NCBI GenBank assembly: GCA_027600665.1
Contig: JADGJL010000029.1
Location: forward strand, 1 to 64,000
Source: Irineochytrium annulatum
Taxonomy: Eukaryota > Chytridiomycota > Chytridiomycetes > Chytridiales > Chytridiaceae
Reading direction: 5' to 3'
DNA: 64,000 nt
Numbering within the stretch: position 1 is the first letter of the stretch; every line of letters starts with the position of its first letter. Both the position numbers and the translations under genes were made by a program. Of this stretch, positions 42,664 to 55,470 are shown piece by piece. The notes below the pieces were generated by a model that saw only the letters and a list, made by a program, of their open reading frames with translations, was not told the origin of the DNA and did no database searches.

Positions 42664-45600
42664 CTACCGCCCCTTCAGCGACTCCTGTACTTTCAAACTG
42701 CTTTTCAGCAAACTCAAGTTTCTCTCGACACCGCTCCCGCCACTGCCCTGGCTCGCGCGCATGAACGTAGGGGACGGACTCCGCGACGACCGCAAAGAGG
42801 CCGACGTAATCGAGGCTCCGACCGCACACCGATCCCCACCCCGAGGCTGTCGTGTGGCGCGCTGGGTCGGTCTGGAAGGGCCGCTCGCAGCGCTCCGCCT
42901 CTTAGTCCCGGCATCCGAGTGCGCGCCTGACCCGATGCTAGCATTGCCCGCGCTGACGTTCCGAAAGCTCCCAGTCGGGGACCGCACGCTCCGCGGAATA
43001 AGGGGTCTCATGTGCGTCTCATCCCCCGACATCGAGGGGACACGTCTGGCCACAAAGTGCCTCGATGCCTCCTCCTTCACCCTATTCGCCTTTTGGGTCG
43101 CCACCTTGACCTTGTAAGCCTCTTGCTGGTCCCGATTATATTGCAGCCTCCGCTCCAACGATCGTGACTTCGTCGACAGGCCGCTCGAGGAGCCCGTCTT
43201 CGCTTGAGGCCGCAACTGATGTCGGTGCGACCTTTCACGGACTTTCTGCTTCTCTCGTTCCCGAACCCGAAGTTCGTGCTTCGCCGATGAGCGACAGATG
43301 TCCCGCAGGATGGCAATCTGATCACCCTTGGCCTCCATATCTTGTATCACGTCGCGCAACTCGTCGCCGATGTTGCGGAGCCGTCGCTTGCCCCCACGTT
43401 TGCTGTGGCCATTCGCACCGGCAGTTGATGTAGACCCTTCATTTGGACCGCTTTCGGAAGCCTCCTCCGCCAACGACTCGTAAAGGTTCACAAGCCGATG
43501 ATACCGACTAAGACCGGGTATCGTGAGGACACTCATCGATCGAAATCAATCCAAACAGAAGAACTTACGACTTGCAGTCCGCAAACTCGTCCTCGAGAAG
43601 TGAAAGCACGGTCTCAATCCCCTCCTTTCCCCCATGAGCGTTCCGCTCCTCGAGGATTTGCGAATGATGCTCCGCGTGATCGTAGTGTCTGCCACGAGCA
43701 CCGGGCTTTACACCCGCTGAATATGGGCGAGGCATCGTCCTCCCACGTTCTCCGTCACTGACGGCTCCCTTCAACTCAGCGTTCAATTTACTGACGATTT
43801 GACGGGCTTGCGGTGATACTCCGCGAGAGTTTGTGGATCCTATAGCCATATATATAAGGATTCTCTGACAAAGGCTGTTCCACAATAAATGGCCTTACCA
43901 GCACTTCCGCAGCGACTTCGTCTTCTCTTGCTGCACACGGAGCAGAGAATTGGATTGTGTGTCTTCAAAAGCGAAAAAACTCTTTGCAGGTTTGCTGTGA
44001 CGGAATGCGATTTCCCCGTGCTCTGATAAAGGTTTTAGCTCTCAGCCACATTGAAAAGGTACGAACCGTTCCCACGACAAACGGCATCGTCCTACCCCGA
44101 TGCTCATGAGACTCCTCACCGGCTCGCTTCTCCGATTCAACATCGCTGCTGCCTTTCCTTGATAATGGCCTATCATGCGGCATTTTCCGCAACCGTTCCG
44201 TGGACCTATCGACCCCCCCACCACCACCAACCCTCTTCCACGTCGGCGCCGCATTGCGGGGCGGGCTCTCCTTCCGCCTGTTTGCCATCGACGGCACATT
44301 GGTCCTGGCCTCACTCCGGATCCGATCAATCTCCTCCCGGAGCGTCTCGATCTCCTCGCGCTCCAGAAAGCTCCGGTCCTCCGCCGCACCGACCCCGACG
44401 GACGACGCCCGCGACCTTCGACCAGCACTGACTCCTGGGGATGACGCCTGCGACCGGCGGCCCTCCAACTCACCCACCTCCGCCGTGGCGTCTTCAACCC
44501 CCTCGACCACGACCCTCGCCTCCTCCTCCTCCTCCTCCCCCGCGCCGTTGGCAAACGATTCCAACACCTCCATGTCCTCCTCCAGCGGCCTCCACTCGCT
44601 CTCCGCAAATGGCCTCTGCGATCCCGACGACGCCGCCCACGGCGGCGCCTCACCTTCGTCGATCGTATCGTCGTTCAACAACGGCCGCGGAGGGAACGTC
44701 GGCGCCTCCTCCCGATCCCTACCTCCGAGGCCCATGCTGGAGAGCCTGACCTCACGCCGGCCGATCCCACGCTGGAGCATCAGCAGCTCGTGCCGGAACT
44801 CGTCGCGCTCGGTCTCGGCCGACGTCTGAACGCCTCGAGCATGCTCGAGCTGACGCTCAAGGAAGGACGCCCGCGCCTTCATCTGTGCCAGCTGCTGCTC
44901 AAGTTCTGAAAATGCGGTCAATAGAGTTAATGTCACGCTGCTGAATATACAAGACTTGTACGAACCCAGCTTCTCCACCCTCAATCTCTCCGCATCCGCA
45001 TTCTTCTCAAACCAAGGTACATCAACAGGAAGAAGCGGAGACCGAGCGTCCTCCCTCGACGTGCCCTGCGGTGGAGCCGACACGACAGGCTCGAACCGCT
45101 GGCCGCCCCTTCGATCCCTCTCCTCTATCTCCCTCTTTAGCGCCCTCTTCGTCTCCCCGAGCTCCTCCTCCAGCATCCGCAGCCTCCTCTCCATCGAGTC
45201 CGCCCGCGACCGCTGGGCCGTGCTGCCGCTCGCGACGGGCGAGAACGCGTTCGAGGGGAAGGGGTCCGGGAACGGTGTGGCCCTCGGCGGCGCGCTCGGG
45301 ACGGGTGGCGCCGTGGAGGAGTCCCTGTAGACCGAGGGCACCCTCGACGCGATAGGGTCGGCGCTGGCCGACTTGAGCTGCCGCATCCTGAGACCCTCCT
45401 GCTGTCGGCGCAGCTGCTCCTGTAGTTCATGCAGCTTGACGTCGGAAGGTGAGAGAGGGTCGTCTGCGGAAAGTCGCGCAGTGGATGGCTGCTGCGTTGT
45501 GTTGGCGGAGCGTATGTGGGCGGTGGACATTGAGAGCGGGGTGGGAGCAAGCGATGTCCGCGACTGCAGCGTCGGCTTGCCCCTTTCCGTTAGCAGCCTT

Positions 45601-46776
45601 CGGGTGCGCTCGAGGTCGTCCTGTAGTCCAGATATCACGTCTTTGGCGTCCACCTTCTCCTGTTCCAATGTTGTAACTTTGTCCTGAAGCGTTCGCAACG
45701 CCGAGACGACCGCTTGAGAAAGACCACCAAGGTTTTGTTAGTTGGCGGAAAACTCCACAGCAAAAGCCGGCAGAAAACAAACCACGGCTCTGGTTGTCCT
45801 CCGGTAAATGTGAGAGTCCCATGTGTCCGACAGGAACCGCCAAGTCCACAACCGATGGGATCATCGCGTGGCCTTGCTCATTCAAACTCATGGCCGAATT
45901 CCTCCTTGGGTCGGCCAGACTCGCAAGGTTTGGAGCATGAGAGTAGATACTGCTTGCTAGGGATGACAGCGGCCGTGATGTCGCCGACGTAGCGCTATGC
46001 ACAGAGGGCACCCCGAAGCCGGTATACCCTCTGCCACCGGCCCCACCGCCGCTGCCTACGCTCCCTTGAGATATTGGGAGATGCGGCGTCGACACGGACT
46101 TGATCGGTGATGTCGTCCGGACACTGAGCGACGAGGCGGTGGGTTTTGGGAGGTGCGCGCTGTGACGAGAAAGAAACCCCAATGACTCCAAGCGGGGTGG
46201 CGAGGGCGACCTTGAGCGGCTGCCGGATCTCGAGGTCGAGGATTGACGACGTCGGAAGGGCGTGTCCGCCTGCGTGCGGGGCTGGTGTTCCAGAGAACCC
46301 CCCTCCTCCGCGATCGCGAGGTTCAGGAAGTGAAACGAACGCTGCTGATGGGCGGCGTCGAGGTCCGCCATGGATCGGGAGCCGCGGTGAGAACGAGAAG
46401 GAGACTCTCCGTGAGCCTGCGACGCAGCGCCGAACGAGAAGTCCGGCCCGTGGCGATTGGTGGCCGCCGGGGTTGACTGAATGGCGGATATGTCGGCGTC
46501 AAACGGCGCGTCGAAGGAGAGATCCTCGAGGAGCTGCCGGTCGAGCTCGTCCTCAAGGCGCAGTGGGATAAGCGGGATGAGCGAGTCCTTGCTGCCCGCA
46601 CCGCCGGCAACCCGCCCCGGGGCGGAATCGCCACCGAATCTGCCCTGGGAGGAGTTGAGGGCTGACGCAGATGCGGTCGCCATCGCCATCGCGGGTGCCT
46701 GTGAGTCGCAGGGCTGATTCGACAGATCGCGGAGCTTCAATGCAATCGACAATTGACGATCTATCTTTACTGGCAA
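42664..46776 (-). CDS. Cep57/Ppc89-like spindle-pole or centrosome coiled-coil protein
   Basis: Six exons (46776-45786, 45712-44966, 44905-44067, 44022-43899, 43839-43569, 43507-42664) give 1271 residues. Residues 1-330 are Ser-rich and disordered. A coiled coil begins at ~331 with VVSALRTLQDKVTTLEQEKV, which closely follows the Cep57 opening heptads, and a second lies near 585-640 (LEQQLAQMKARASFLERQLE). Near 860 are SHSVTANLQRVFSLLKTHNP and LCSVCSKRR. Near 995-1065 is a helix-rich block (YHRLVNLYESLAEEA, DELRDVIQDMEAKGDQIAIL) like the microtubule/pole-binding region of Cep57 and fission-yeast Ppc89. A basic tail follows. Such proteins tether microtubule-organising centres. Chytrids have centrioles, so a centrosomal role is plausible. 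The start may also be Met30 (46689). Family assignment rests on motifs, not on a search. Confidence 0.68.
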
Positions 46777-46999
46777 CGGGACAGTGCGCTAACGTACACC
46801 GTTCACTGATTCTTACGACCCGTTCATCGCTCACCAAACCATTCCGTACGGGTATATATATATTCACAGGTCGACGTTACATTCATCATTGAAAAATCCC
46901 TATCTCTGCCCGTGCTGGCACCTTCGAATAAAGTGATGGTCAGCTTCGCCCTCTCAGCCGCGACGCGCCCGGCACGTGCTTCATGCGCTGAGTTGAGCG

Positions 47000-48685
47000 T
47001 TATGGCGGGAACTGCACTTGGCTCGGTATAATCGTATCCAGCTCCCACACGCTAACGACCCTCGGCAAGCCCGCGATTAGGCTCGCGTACTTCATCTCCT
47101 CTAGCTCCATGCTCATCTTCCTGTTGTTGATCATCATCTGCCGCCGTCGCTCAGCGTACGCCGGGTCCTCCGTCATGCGACCCCGCGCCTTCAACTTCGA
47201 GGGCCCGTCGGGCGAGAGCGGCTGGGACCCGAACGCGGATGAGGCAATGGTCTTGGTTGACTTGCTTCGCTTGGAAAGGAGACGGGCTGCCGCTGTCGCT
47301 GTCGTTGTCGTTGTCGTCGTCGTTGTCGTGTTCGAGATGGAGTCCTTGGAGTCCACGACGCCGGACCTGTCTCGCCGTTTGAGCCTCTCCTTCGCAGTCA
47401 GTTTCTCCGCGCCTCTCCCACTGGTTTTCCCATCCGGCGGCGTCCCCTCCCGCGACGTTGCTCCCGTCAAGTAAGACGTCCCCGAGCTCCGCCTCCTGGC
47501 CGACGGTGTATGCTGGCCTTCTGCTTTCCTCTCCGCAAATTCCTGTGACCCCGTGCTGTTCCCCAACAAGAGGTCGCCCCCACCATTCCGCTCCACGCGA
47601 TCTTTCGATCCAAGACTGCTCCCCAAAGGAGGTACTATCACCATGGACGCCTTGCACTCTTCTTCCTCGACGATGGCCGAGATGTCACCGCCCGACCCAG
47701 CCGCGGACAGGTTATCACGCAAGCTCCCGCTGCCCACCGTCGTCGAATACGACTGCCTCCTTTTGCCCGCGACCCCTCCCGCATCCTCCTCAAAGGACAC
47801 CACCGATGCGCCGGGGCTCATCTGTCCCTGGCTCCCCTCCTTCGTGCCCGCCAGGGAGTGGTCCGACCCGATCGAGAACTGAATGCTCCGCGTCTTCCCC
47901 TGCCTCCTGTGCTGCCCATTCTGCTTCCGGCCAGTGCGCTCGCTGGTGGCGCTGCTCGAGGTCCGCTTGAGCGTCGAGGTCGTACCCCACAGGCTGCTGC
48001 CCCGCCGGCTGCTGAATCCGCCCCAGGAGGAACCGCCCTGGCTGTGAGACGTGCGACGCGTGGAGCCGGAGCGGATCGTCGCGGAGGATGAGCCGGGCCC
48101 AACCTGGGTGTCCGGGCCGACCTGCAGCCGGGAACCGCGGCGCCGCTCCTGGCTGGCGACGGGGAAGGGTTGGTTCGCGGAGGAAGGGCGGCGCACGCTG
48201 GGACGCGAATGGAACTCGTCGGCAGAGACCATGATGGAGACGCGGCGGTCGTCTGATCTTGTTGGTGGCGACTCCAAGTCGTTGCTCGGACGGAGAAGTA
48301 TAGATTGCAGTCCAGGGCTGGAGGTCTGCGCTGGCTCCGTCCGCAGGACGCTGGTGTCGGACTCTGAGGAGTTCGGGGAAGACTCGTCGACGATCGAGAT
48401 CGCGACCGAGGTCTGCAGCGTCACGTCGCTGTCGTCCTCCTTGTCTTTGCGCTGCCGCTGCCGCTTGCTGGACGCGGTGTGTCCCCGCCTCTTCCGAGCC
48501 GTGCTGGCCCGCGAAGTCGCCTTCCGCGCCGGCGCGGTCGTGGTGGTCGCGATCGTTGTAGCAGAGACCGCGCCCCCAAGCTGCCAATGCGCGATCTCGG
48601 GTTCGTCGAGCGGTGGTGTCGAAGGTGGGTCGTCTTCGCAGGGCCGCACCTTGCTGCGCTCCGATTTGGCTGAGTGCTGACCCAT
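47000..48685 (-). CDS. Uncharacterised single-exon Ser-rich disordered protein
   Basis: One uninterrupted frame of 561 codons. The N-terminus includes a basic, nuclear-localisation-like cluster (ARKRRGHTASSKRQRQRKDK). The middle is Ser/Gly/Arg-rich with repeated RRxS sites (RRVS, RRGS, RRTS, RRSS), which fit the basophilic kinase pattern of PKA. A run of about ten threonines (encoded by a GTT/GTC-rich tract on the plus strand near 47290-47335) precedes a more ordered C-terminus: DPAYAERRRQMMINNRKMSM, ELEEMKYASLIAGLPRVVSV, WELDTIIP. No domain is recognised. The C-terminal ~60 residues look the best conserved. Confidence 0.65.
   Translation of the reverse strand: MGQHSAKSERSKVRPCEDDPPSTPPLDEPEIAHWQLGGAVSATTIATTTTAPARKATSRASTARKRRGHTASSKRQRQRKDKEDDSDVTLQTSVAISIVDESSPNSSESDTSVLRTEPAQTSSPGLQSILLRPSNDLESPPTRSDDRRVSIMVSADEFHSRPSVRRPSSANQPFPVASQERRRGSRLQVGPDTQVGPGSSSATIRSGSTRRTSHSQGGSSWGGFSSRRGSSLWGTTSTLKRTSSSATSERTGRKQNGQHRRQGKTRSIQFSIGSDHSLAGTKEGSQGQMSPGASVVSFEEDAGGVAGKRRQSYSTTVGSGSLRDNLSAAGSGGDISAIVEEEECKASMVIVPPLGSSLGSKDRVERNGGGDLLLGNSTGSQEFAERKAEGQHTPSARRRSSGTSYLTGATSREGTPPDGKTSGRGAEKLTAKERLKRRDRSGVVDSKDSISNTTTTTTTTTTATAAARLLSKRSKSTKTIASSAFGSQPLSPDGPSKLKARGRMTEDPAYAERRRQMMINNRKMSMELEEMKYASLIAGLPRVVSVWELDTIIPSQVQFPP
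47290..47335. repeat. GTT/GTC triplet-rich tract encoding polythreonine
   Basis: Imperfect triplet run on the plus strand that encodes about ten Thr residues in the minus-strand gene. Confidence 0.75.
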
Positions 48686-49067
48686 CCCTCCCTCGAGGGC
48701 TGTCGACCGGCTAGCTCAGCGCGGCACGTCGGGGGACGGTTCCTTGAGAGCCGCGGTTTGTTTTGGTAAGGGATCGACGGCGACCACCATATGATTGACG
48801 ATGTGTAAATCTGCGGCTTTGGCGCGTCGAAGGTCTCGTGCTCTCGGAAACATACTAAGGCGCTGGTGCTCGGCTGTGATTTCATAGAAGCGTGGAACAC
48901 CCAAGGGAGTTGCGGTGATCATATTGAGCAATATATTACGCATCTCTTGCATAACTGGGGATCTCCGTGCTTCGGAATTCAGACTGACACGTCACACTGC
49001 ACTGACCTGATATCAGGACACGCTACGAGTAGAGTGGAACCAATCTGGAGAGGCTTGTTCATTCTCC
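48686..49067. other. Divergent intergenic region
   Basis: Between the start codons of the disordered protein (-) and the GNAT gene (+). Presumed to carry both promoters. No element was identified. Confidence 0.4.
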
Positions 49068-49634
49068 ATGACAGCGTACCAGCTGCGGTGCGCGACGGAG
49101 TCCGATGTCCCCTCCCTTAACAATCTCATCCGTCTCTCCGCCCGCGGCTCGAGCCCGCAGTACACCGCGGCCGAGGTCGACTCCCTGATCAAGTACGTCT
49201 ATGGCGTCGACCTCGAGCTCGTCGAGGACAGTTCCTATTTTGTGATCGAGCATTCCTCCGATGACGATGCTACTCGCACGCCGGTCGCCTGCGGCGGGTG
49301 GAGCCGGCGCCGGACGTTGTTTGGGGGCAGCAACGCGGGGGAGGAGTTGAGGCAGGTCGGATTCGCGGACCCGGCAAAGGGGGAGCCGGCAAAGGTGCGG
49401 GCGTTCTTTGTCCACCCGGATCATGGGAGGAAGGGTCTGGGGAAGATGATGTTGGAGGAATGCGAGCGGGCGGCGAGGGACGCCGGCTTCGCTGAAATTC
49501 ACTTGATGGCTACCCTGCCTGGACGTCCCTTCTATTTGGCGAATGGGTATGAGGGGTCGGAGGAGATCAGTCATATCATGCCAGATGGGACATCGGTTAA
49601 CTTTGAGCCGATGAAGAAGAGACTTGCAAGGTAG
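49068..49634 (+). CDS. GNAT-family N-acetyltransferase
   Basis: Single exon, 188 residues, starting at the ATG at 49068. The GNAT fold is visible: N-terminal LRCATESDVPSLNNLIRLSA, strand β4 VRAFFVHPDHGRKGLGKMML containing the acetyl-CoA pyrophosphate loop (H-G-R-K-G-L-G, a Q/RxxGxG/A form), helix EECERAARDAGF, then IHLMATLPGRPFYLANGYEG, the usual C-terminal segment. Small-molecule or peptide acetyltransferase; substrate not predictable. The gene lacks introns, unlike most neighbours, and several chance frames overlap it. It converges on the DDHD gene. Confidence 0.9.
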   Translation: MTAYQLRCATESDVPSLNNLIRLSARGSSPQYTAAEVDSLIKYVYGVDLELVEDSSYFVIEHSSDDDATRTPVACGGWSRRRTLFGGSNAGEELRQVGFADPAKGEPAKVRAFFVHPDHGRKGLGKMMLEECERAARDAGFAEIHLMATLPGRPFYLANGYEGSEEISHIMPDGTSVNFEPMKKRLAR

Positions 49635-49831
49635 ACACGTGTCCTCCTGCATTTGGGATTTTGTTATTGTATATTAGTATGCCGTCAAAAAACAATGCAT
49701 GATAGATATAAAGGGCGAGTCAGAAACGAATGATCGCAAAAATGGATAGTGATGGATAGAAGGCGAAACAAGCGTTCAACATCTTTTTACTTGTGTTCCG
49801 CAAAAAGCTTCACATCGGGACGCATCGCTTA

Positions 49832-52800
49832 TCACCCCTTCACCGCCTTCCCGTCCTTCCCAACCTCCTTCAGACTCTTTATGACAGCATCCTTGCCCTT
49901 CCCCGCATCCTTCACCGCCGCGCCAGCATTCCCACCCGCGACGGCTCCCGCCGGCCCGCCCTGCGTCACAGCGGGATAAAACTCCTTCAAGATGAACACC
50001 GCAATGTCCTGGTCGGGCCAGTACGTCATGTGGCTGCTCAAACTGCTTAGGTAAGGGTTTTCAAGCACGCCCTCCTGCAGGACGTAGTCGATCCGGCCGG
50101 AGGGGTTGAGCCGCCGAATCTCCTCCTCGTCCGACGCCGTCGGGATCGGCGCGCCGCTATCGGCAAGGGAGTCGGCAGAAGACTTAGGTTTCACCGTCGC
50201 GCCGGCCGTGAGCGAAGGCGACGCGGTGCTAGGCCCGACCCCGGTTGCAGCTGAGCTCGAAGCCCCGGGTTGGCCAAGCGCCGCCGTTGTCCCGCCAGTC
50301 CCGGTGGCGGTTAGCCCTGCAGCAGTAGACGAAGTCGCCGACCCGGCCGGTGCGGGCACACTCGACCCCGACGTTCCCGTCAGGCTTGCGAACGACGACG
50401 AGAATACTGCCGGCGAGAGGTCTCCCGTCAAGCTCGGCATCGACCCCGACCCTGCCCGATCCCTCGCTCCTCCGCCCGCCGCAGCCCCCGCAGACGCCGC
50501 CGCGCCACCACCTCCGCCAAACATGCCCACAACATATCCGGCTCCACTCATAACCGCACTCGTTGTGGAGTAAATCCCTGAGAACAAGCTCCGACTGCTA
50601 TCAACAATGTTCGAAGAAATATCGGCGATGCCGACGATGGTCCTCGTGAGGCCGCCCTTATTGTACTGCAGCTGAACGGGCTTCCGGGACGAGAAGGCTT
50701 TCGCGACGAGGGGCTCATATCGGTACGCGACGGGGTCGTGCGGGTGGAAGATATTGTAGACGGCGCTCGCCGCCGGCCGGGAAACGTTGGGGGTGGCAAA
50801 CTCCTTCTGACTCTGGCGGCGGGCGCGGAGCTTGTCGCCTTTAAGAAGGAGGAAGAGGCCGACGGGGGATCCGATAGCTGTACCCGGGTTGTCAACCATG
50901 TATGAAGGAAGTACATGAGGACTCACCAAACATCTTCTCCACTTTGAACTCTAACGGATCATACTGCACCTCCGTTCTCTCCATCAATCCATTCAACTTT
51001 CTACCCCGTTCCTTGTCATGCGCAATCGCCCTCGTAAGCATATCGCTAAGGTCGACTTCACTGAAGCCCTTCGACATCCCCCTCCCCTCCGAAGAAGAAG
51101 CCGACACGAGAGGCGTTGCCTCGTCGCCGTATGGTTGGTTGCAAAGGATATCGAACGCGAGGACGGACCCTAAGCTGTGGCCATAAATCGAGACCTTCCC
51201 GTTGAATTTCGGATTCCGCTGTTTATAGGTTCTATAGATTCGGTTCATCTCGTGGGTGACGTGCTTTACCATCTCTTGCCGGTACTTTGGCGTCATATAG
51301 AGGAGGACTGTGCAGAATGAAAACGTAAGTAAAAACTTCATACAACAATAAACAACAACACCCACCATCCAAGGCGACGTCCGACACCAGCATTCTTATG
51401 CTCGGCACGCCCTCCAGCTGAATGTCCTCAATTTCCGCCAATTGGTCCTCCGCCCGCTGCTTGTCATCTCCGGCGGCCTCCTCATCCGCCATGGCGGCCT
51501 TTGCAGCCTCGGGCTTCTTTTTCTTCCCAAAGTCAATCTTCTGCCGCCATTGCACAGGTAGAACTTGCACCCCGCCGTTCTCCGGCATGAGAAGTACGGG
51601 TTTCTTGTTCCCTGGCTTCAAGGCGTCCTTGGACCCGGCAGCCGCAAGGTGATTCCGCGCCGAGTCCTTGATCGCGTGTCGGAGCACCGTACAATCTGAT
51701 ACAATGAATGAAATCCGTTACTTCCGACACACTCCAACAATCCTTACCATGCACAAAATTGACCGTCTCCAACCTCTCCCCTAGCTTCTGCCCAATTCCG
51801 TGAATGACCAATACCAAATGATCGATCTGCCGCTCCTCCTGCTCCTCCGTCCCATAATCCTCCGCCTGCTCTCTCTCCTGCATCTTGTCCGCCTCCTTCT
51901 CGTCCGCCGCCACGGCTGCTGTCGAGCTGCCTGGCGCCGACACCCTCCTCTTCGTCCCCGCCGCGACGCTGTCCTTCCCCTCCTTGCCCAGCGCCGCCAC
52001 AGCCGCCGCTGCGTGAGCCGCCGTCTTAGCCGTGCCCTTCTTCAGCTTCTCAACCTCGGCCCACCCGCGGACGACGCGCGTGCCGCCCTGGTTCTCGCCG
52101 CGCGTCAGGTTCGTGTAAAGGGCACGCGCCCATTTGGAGGTGAGCTGGTCCGTGAAGAGCCAGCCCCCGGCGCCGTTCGTGAAGACGACGAAGGAGTTCA
52201 TCCAGGGTCCGAAAAGCGCCCATCTCTGCAAGACCAAAATCAGAGGAAATCCAGCAAACGTGTAAGGATGCGATGATCGACGCACCTGCTCCGGTTTGTA
52301 GTACGCGGCGGGCTTCGAGTCTGGCTTCGAGTCAACACCTTTTTGCGGCGACGTCGAGGTCGAGGGAGGCTGGGAGACTGGTGTTCCCGGGGTCGGTCCG
52401 GTGAATGAACCCGGAGGAGTGACTACTGTCGTAGTGGTCCCACCGGATGTACTTTCGGGTGACGAAACGACTATGCTAAGATCAGGTGGCGGGAGCGGTG
52501 CCCGGTCGGAGGAGGAGACGTGAGTGGCGACGGAGGTTGTGGGAGGCTGATATTCGGTAATCCAGGGCTTGAACTTCCTGCGAGTAAATAGGTAAATATT
52601 CAGGGAAGTTTAGACACGTGAATACGTACTGATAACCATCCTCAAGCTGCCTCGTCACTGAGCGTACACAATGGCTGGCGTTAACCTCGCGAGTCGGTCG
52701 TGCGAATAAAAGAATAATACTCACAATTGTCGTCACACGGCATGAATTTGACGCCATCTAAAGCCATGAACCAGGTACCCCGCCGAATATCGTACGTCGG

Positions 52801-53419
52801 ACCATACCAATAAACTGAAAGCGGCATCGTGAGCATAAGCCATCATAGCGAATACTCAAACCAGGGTAGATCTCCTTCTTCTCGACGTCAACCTCAAACA
52901 GCTGGTCCTCATTTACGCCCACGAGCGTTGACACGGACGCCGACGTGGCCGCCTTCTCCAGCCCCACGCCGTCCGCCTGTAAGGTGGCATCCTCCGCCCT
53001 CTTCTTGGCTTCCTTTCTCGCGTTCAGCGCCTGCCACGCGGCCTCAATTGCCGCCGAGTCCCGATCTGAGAACGGCACCCTTCAAGAGAGGAGCAATTCA
53101 GGATAAGAAAAGGTTGCCGAAGATAAATGGACCCCATACCAGTTCGTGGGCTGTTTGGCGGGCTTCGTCCCCTCGGGCAGCGGCGCCGCGTTCCGGAACG
53201 GTGTCGTGTCGGACTTGGGCACGTCGCATGCGTGGAACCACCTGTGGAGCGGGCAGCATGGCAGTTAGACTGGGAGTCAGTCAATCAGGCATGCAGCACG
53301 CCACCCTCCCGTTCCCCAAGGCAAGATCTCTCGGGCAAGGCGATTGAGTAAACCGTCGGATGGGTAGCGTCGTCGCGGTCGCGATCTTACCTGATGGAGA
53401 TGTCGGGGCGATCGCCCAT
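49832..53419 (-). CDS. DDHD-domain phospholipase (PA-PLA1/SEC23IP-like)
   Basis: Ten exons (53419-53391, 53241-53140, 53079-52862, 52814-52725, 52657-52630, 52577-52286, 52225-51748, 51695-51366, 51307-50927, 50877-49832) give 997 residues. The N-terminal segment ISIRWFHACDVPKSDTTPFR, VPFSDRDSAAIEAAWQALNA and VYWYGPTYDIRRGTWFM is typical of intracellular phospholipase A1. The lipase region has HLVLVIHGIGQ and the nucleophile elbow IYGHSLGSVLAFDIL, Ser ~567. The DDHD domain (~650-990) reads GSPVGLFLLLKGD, YNIFHPHDPVAYRYEPL and IDYVLQEGVLENPYLSSLSS ending in HMTYWPDQDIAVFIL, with a ~200-residue Ser/Ala/Thr/Gly-rich insert between. These enzymes hydrolyse phosphatidic acid and related lipids at ER-Golgi membranes. 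Part of this gene is copied at 55441-56036. Confidence 0.93.
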
Positions 53420-53535
53420 ACCTTGGCTGTGGAGGTGATGCTGCAGAGCTGGTGATTTTTGGCTAGAGGACAAGCCTTCTTCACGTTCACCCTCCCCGTC
53501 CCCCGCCAACGTCAGCGCCACACACCGAGCAGGCG
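53420..53535. promoter_or_regulatory. Shared divergent promoter of DDHD and TAD2 genes
   Basis: 116 bp separate the two start codons, so both promoters lie here or overlap the first exons. No core element was identified. Confidence 0.4.
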
Positions 53536-54364
<829 letters not shown>

Positions 54365-54712
54365 ACCAACGCTGGTCGTTGAAGATTGGGTGATCGTTAC
54401 GGCAGCAAATAGAAGCCCCGACAGACATGCGCAGGACATGGCCCGTTAAATGCGTGACGTCGCAGTGGTAATTGTGAACGCGTTACTTTATGAGCGTTAG
54501 AGTTGCCAATCGCCTCCACCGCGTTGGTGACCAAGTGGCGATCGCATGGCAGCCCGTCAACCGTGGAGACGTTGCCAGTAGTCACCTATGCGGTGCTCCG
54601 GCTTCTTCCACAACATTATGTATAAAACACGGAGGCGTTGCCATCCCAGTCGCTCTGCTAGCACGACCATTGAGATCCTTGAGCCATAATCAATCTCAGC
54701 CCGTTCGTCCGG
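54365..54712. other. 5' flank of the truncated transporter copy
   Basis: Similar along much of its length to 56336-56693, the flank of the intact transporter, as expected from the tandem duplication. Confidence 0.6.
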
Positions 54713-55470
54713 ATGCCAACGATGCCTTCCGCGACCTCGGCAACGAACTTTATTACCCGCCAACGCTTCCCGCTTCTGGTCGGCCGCGTTGGCATCGCCC
54801 TGATGATTCTGGCCTCCTTGTACATCTTCATCGCCGGCTCGGTGCACCTCTGGAGCCTGTGCCAGTGGGCACTGATCGCCTCGGACGGCTCCACTCGACT
54901 GCCCGGGGCGAACCCTTCGGTAAACGAGATCAGCCCATTAATCCGCGACCAAGAGGATGGGTCTGGTGATGCCGATGACACGGAGAAGTTTAACTCATAC
55001 CGGAGGAGGAGGTGGTACGGCGTCGCCCTGGGACTAGTGTCCGTCTTGGTGGCCCTGCTCTCCTTCAGTCTCCGGCTGTCGATGTTCTGGGAGGTCAATA
55101 ATGCGATCTACATTTTCGAGTTCTACACTGGATCGCTCTGGCTGTTGGCGCAGGTAAGTCATCCTTGTCTTGTCCGGATTCGTTTGTTCGTTAACGTTTT
55201 CGACAGTCCTACGCCTTTGTCCTGTACTTCCTGGCCGCCTTTGTGACCTCCGTGGACGCACCCCGCTTCTCCTCGGGCCTTCTCACCTTCTCCTTGGCCG
55301 CCTTCCTCGCGTCCGCCCTCCAGGCCTTTATGGGGTACGCGACTGGGGCAGGGTCTGACCGCGTCGGCAGCCGCAATCGTATCCTAACAGAGCTCCACGC
55401 AACCGTCGCAATCATATCCTTATTGATTGTCATGACCTTCCCGTTGAACTTCAGATTCCGCTGTTTATAG
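54713..55470 (+). pseudogene. ABCC transporter copy truncated by duplication (5' part only)
   Basis: Two exons, 54713-55153 and 55207-55470, still splice in frame (234 residues). They match the start of the intact transporter at 56694: [79 protein letters not shown]. Similarity ends at about 55440, after the codons for LLIVMT, where the sequence runs into antisense DDHD exon sequence and reads FPLNFRFRCL before a stop. All nucleotide-binding domains and most membrane helices are missing. The ATG that starts the intact copy is ATA here, so translation would have to begin at the second Met. Probably a non-functional remnant, although its reading frame is still open. Confidence 0.85.

Noticed and set aside
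47458..48680. Plus-strand frames up to 209 codons across the 47-48.7 kb gene
   Set aside because: Shadow frames of the minus-strand Ser-rich protein; G/C third positions fit the minus strand.
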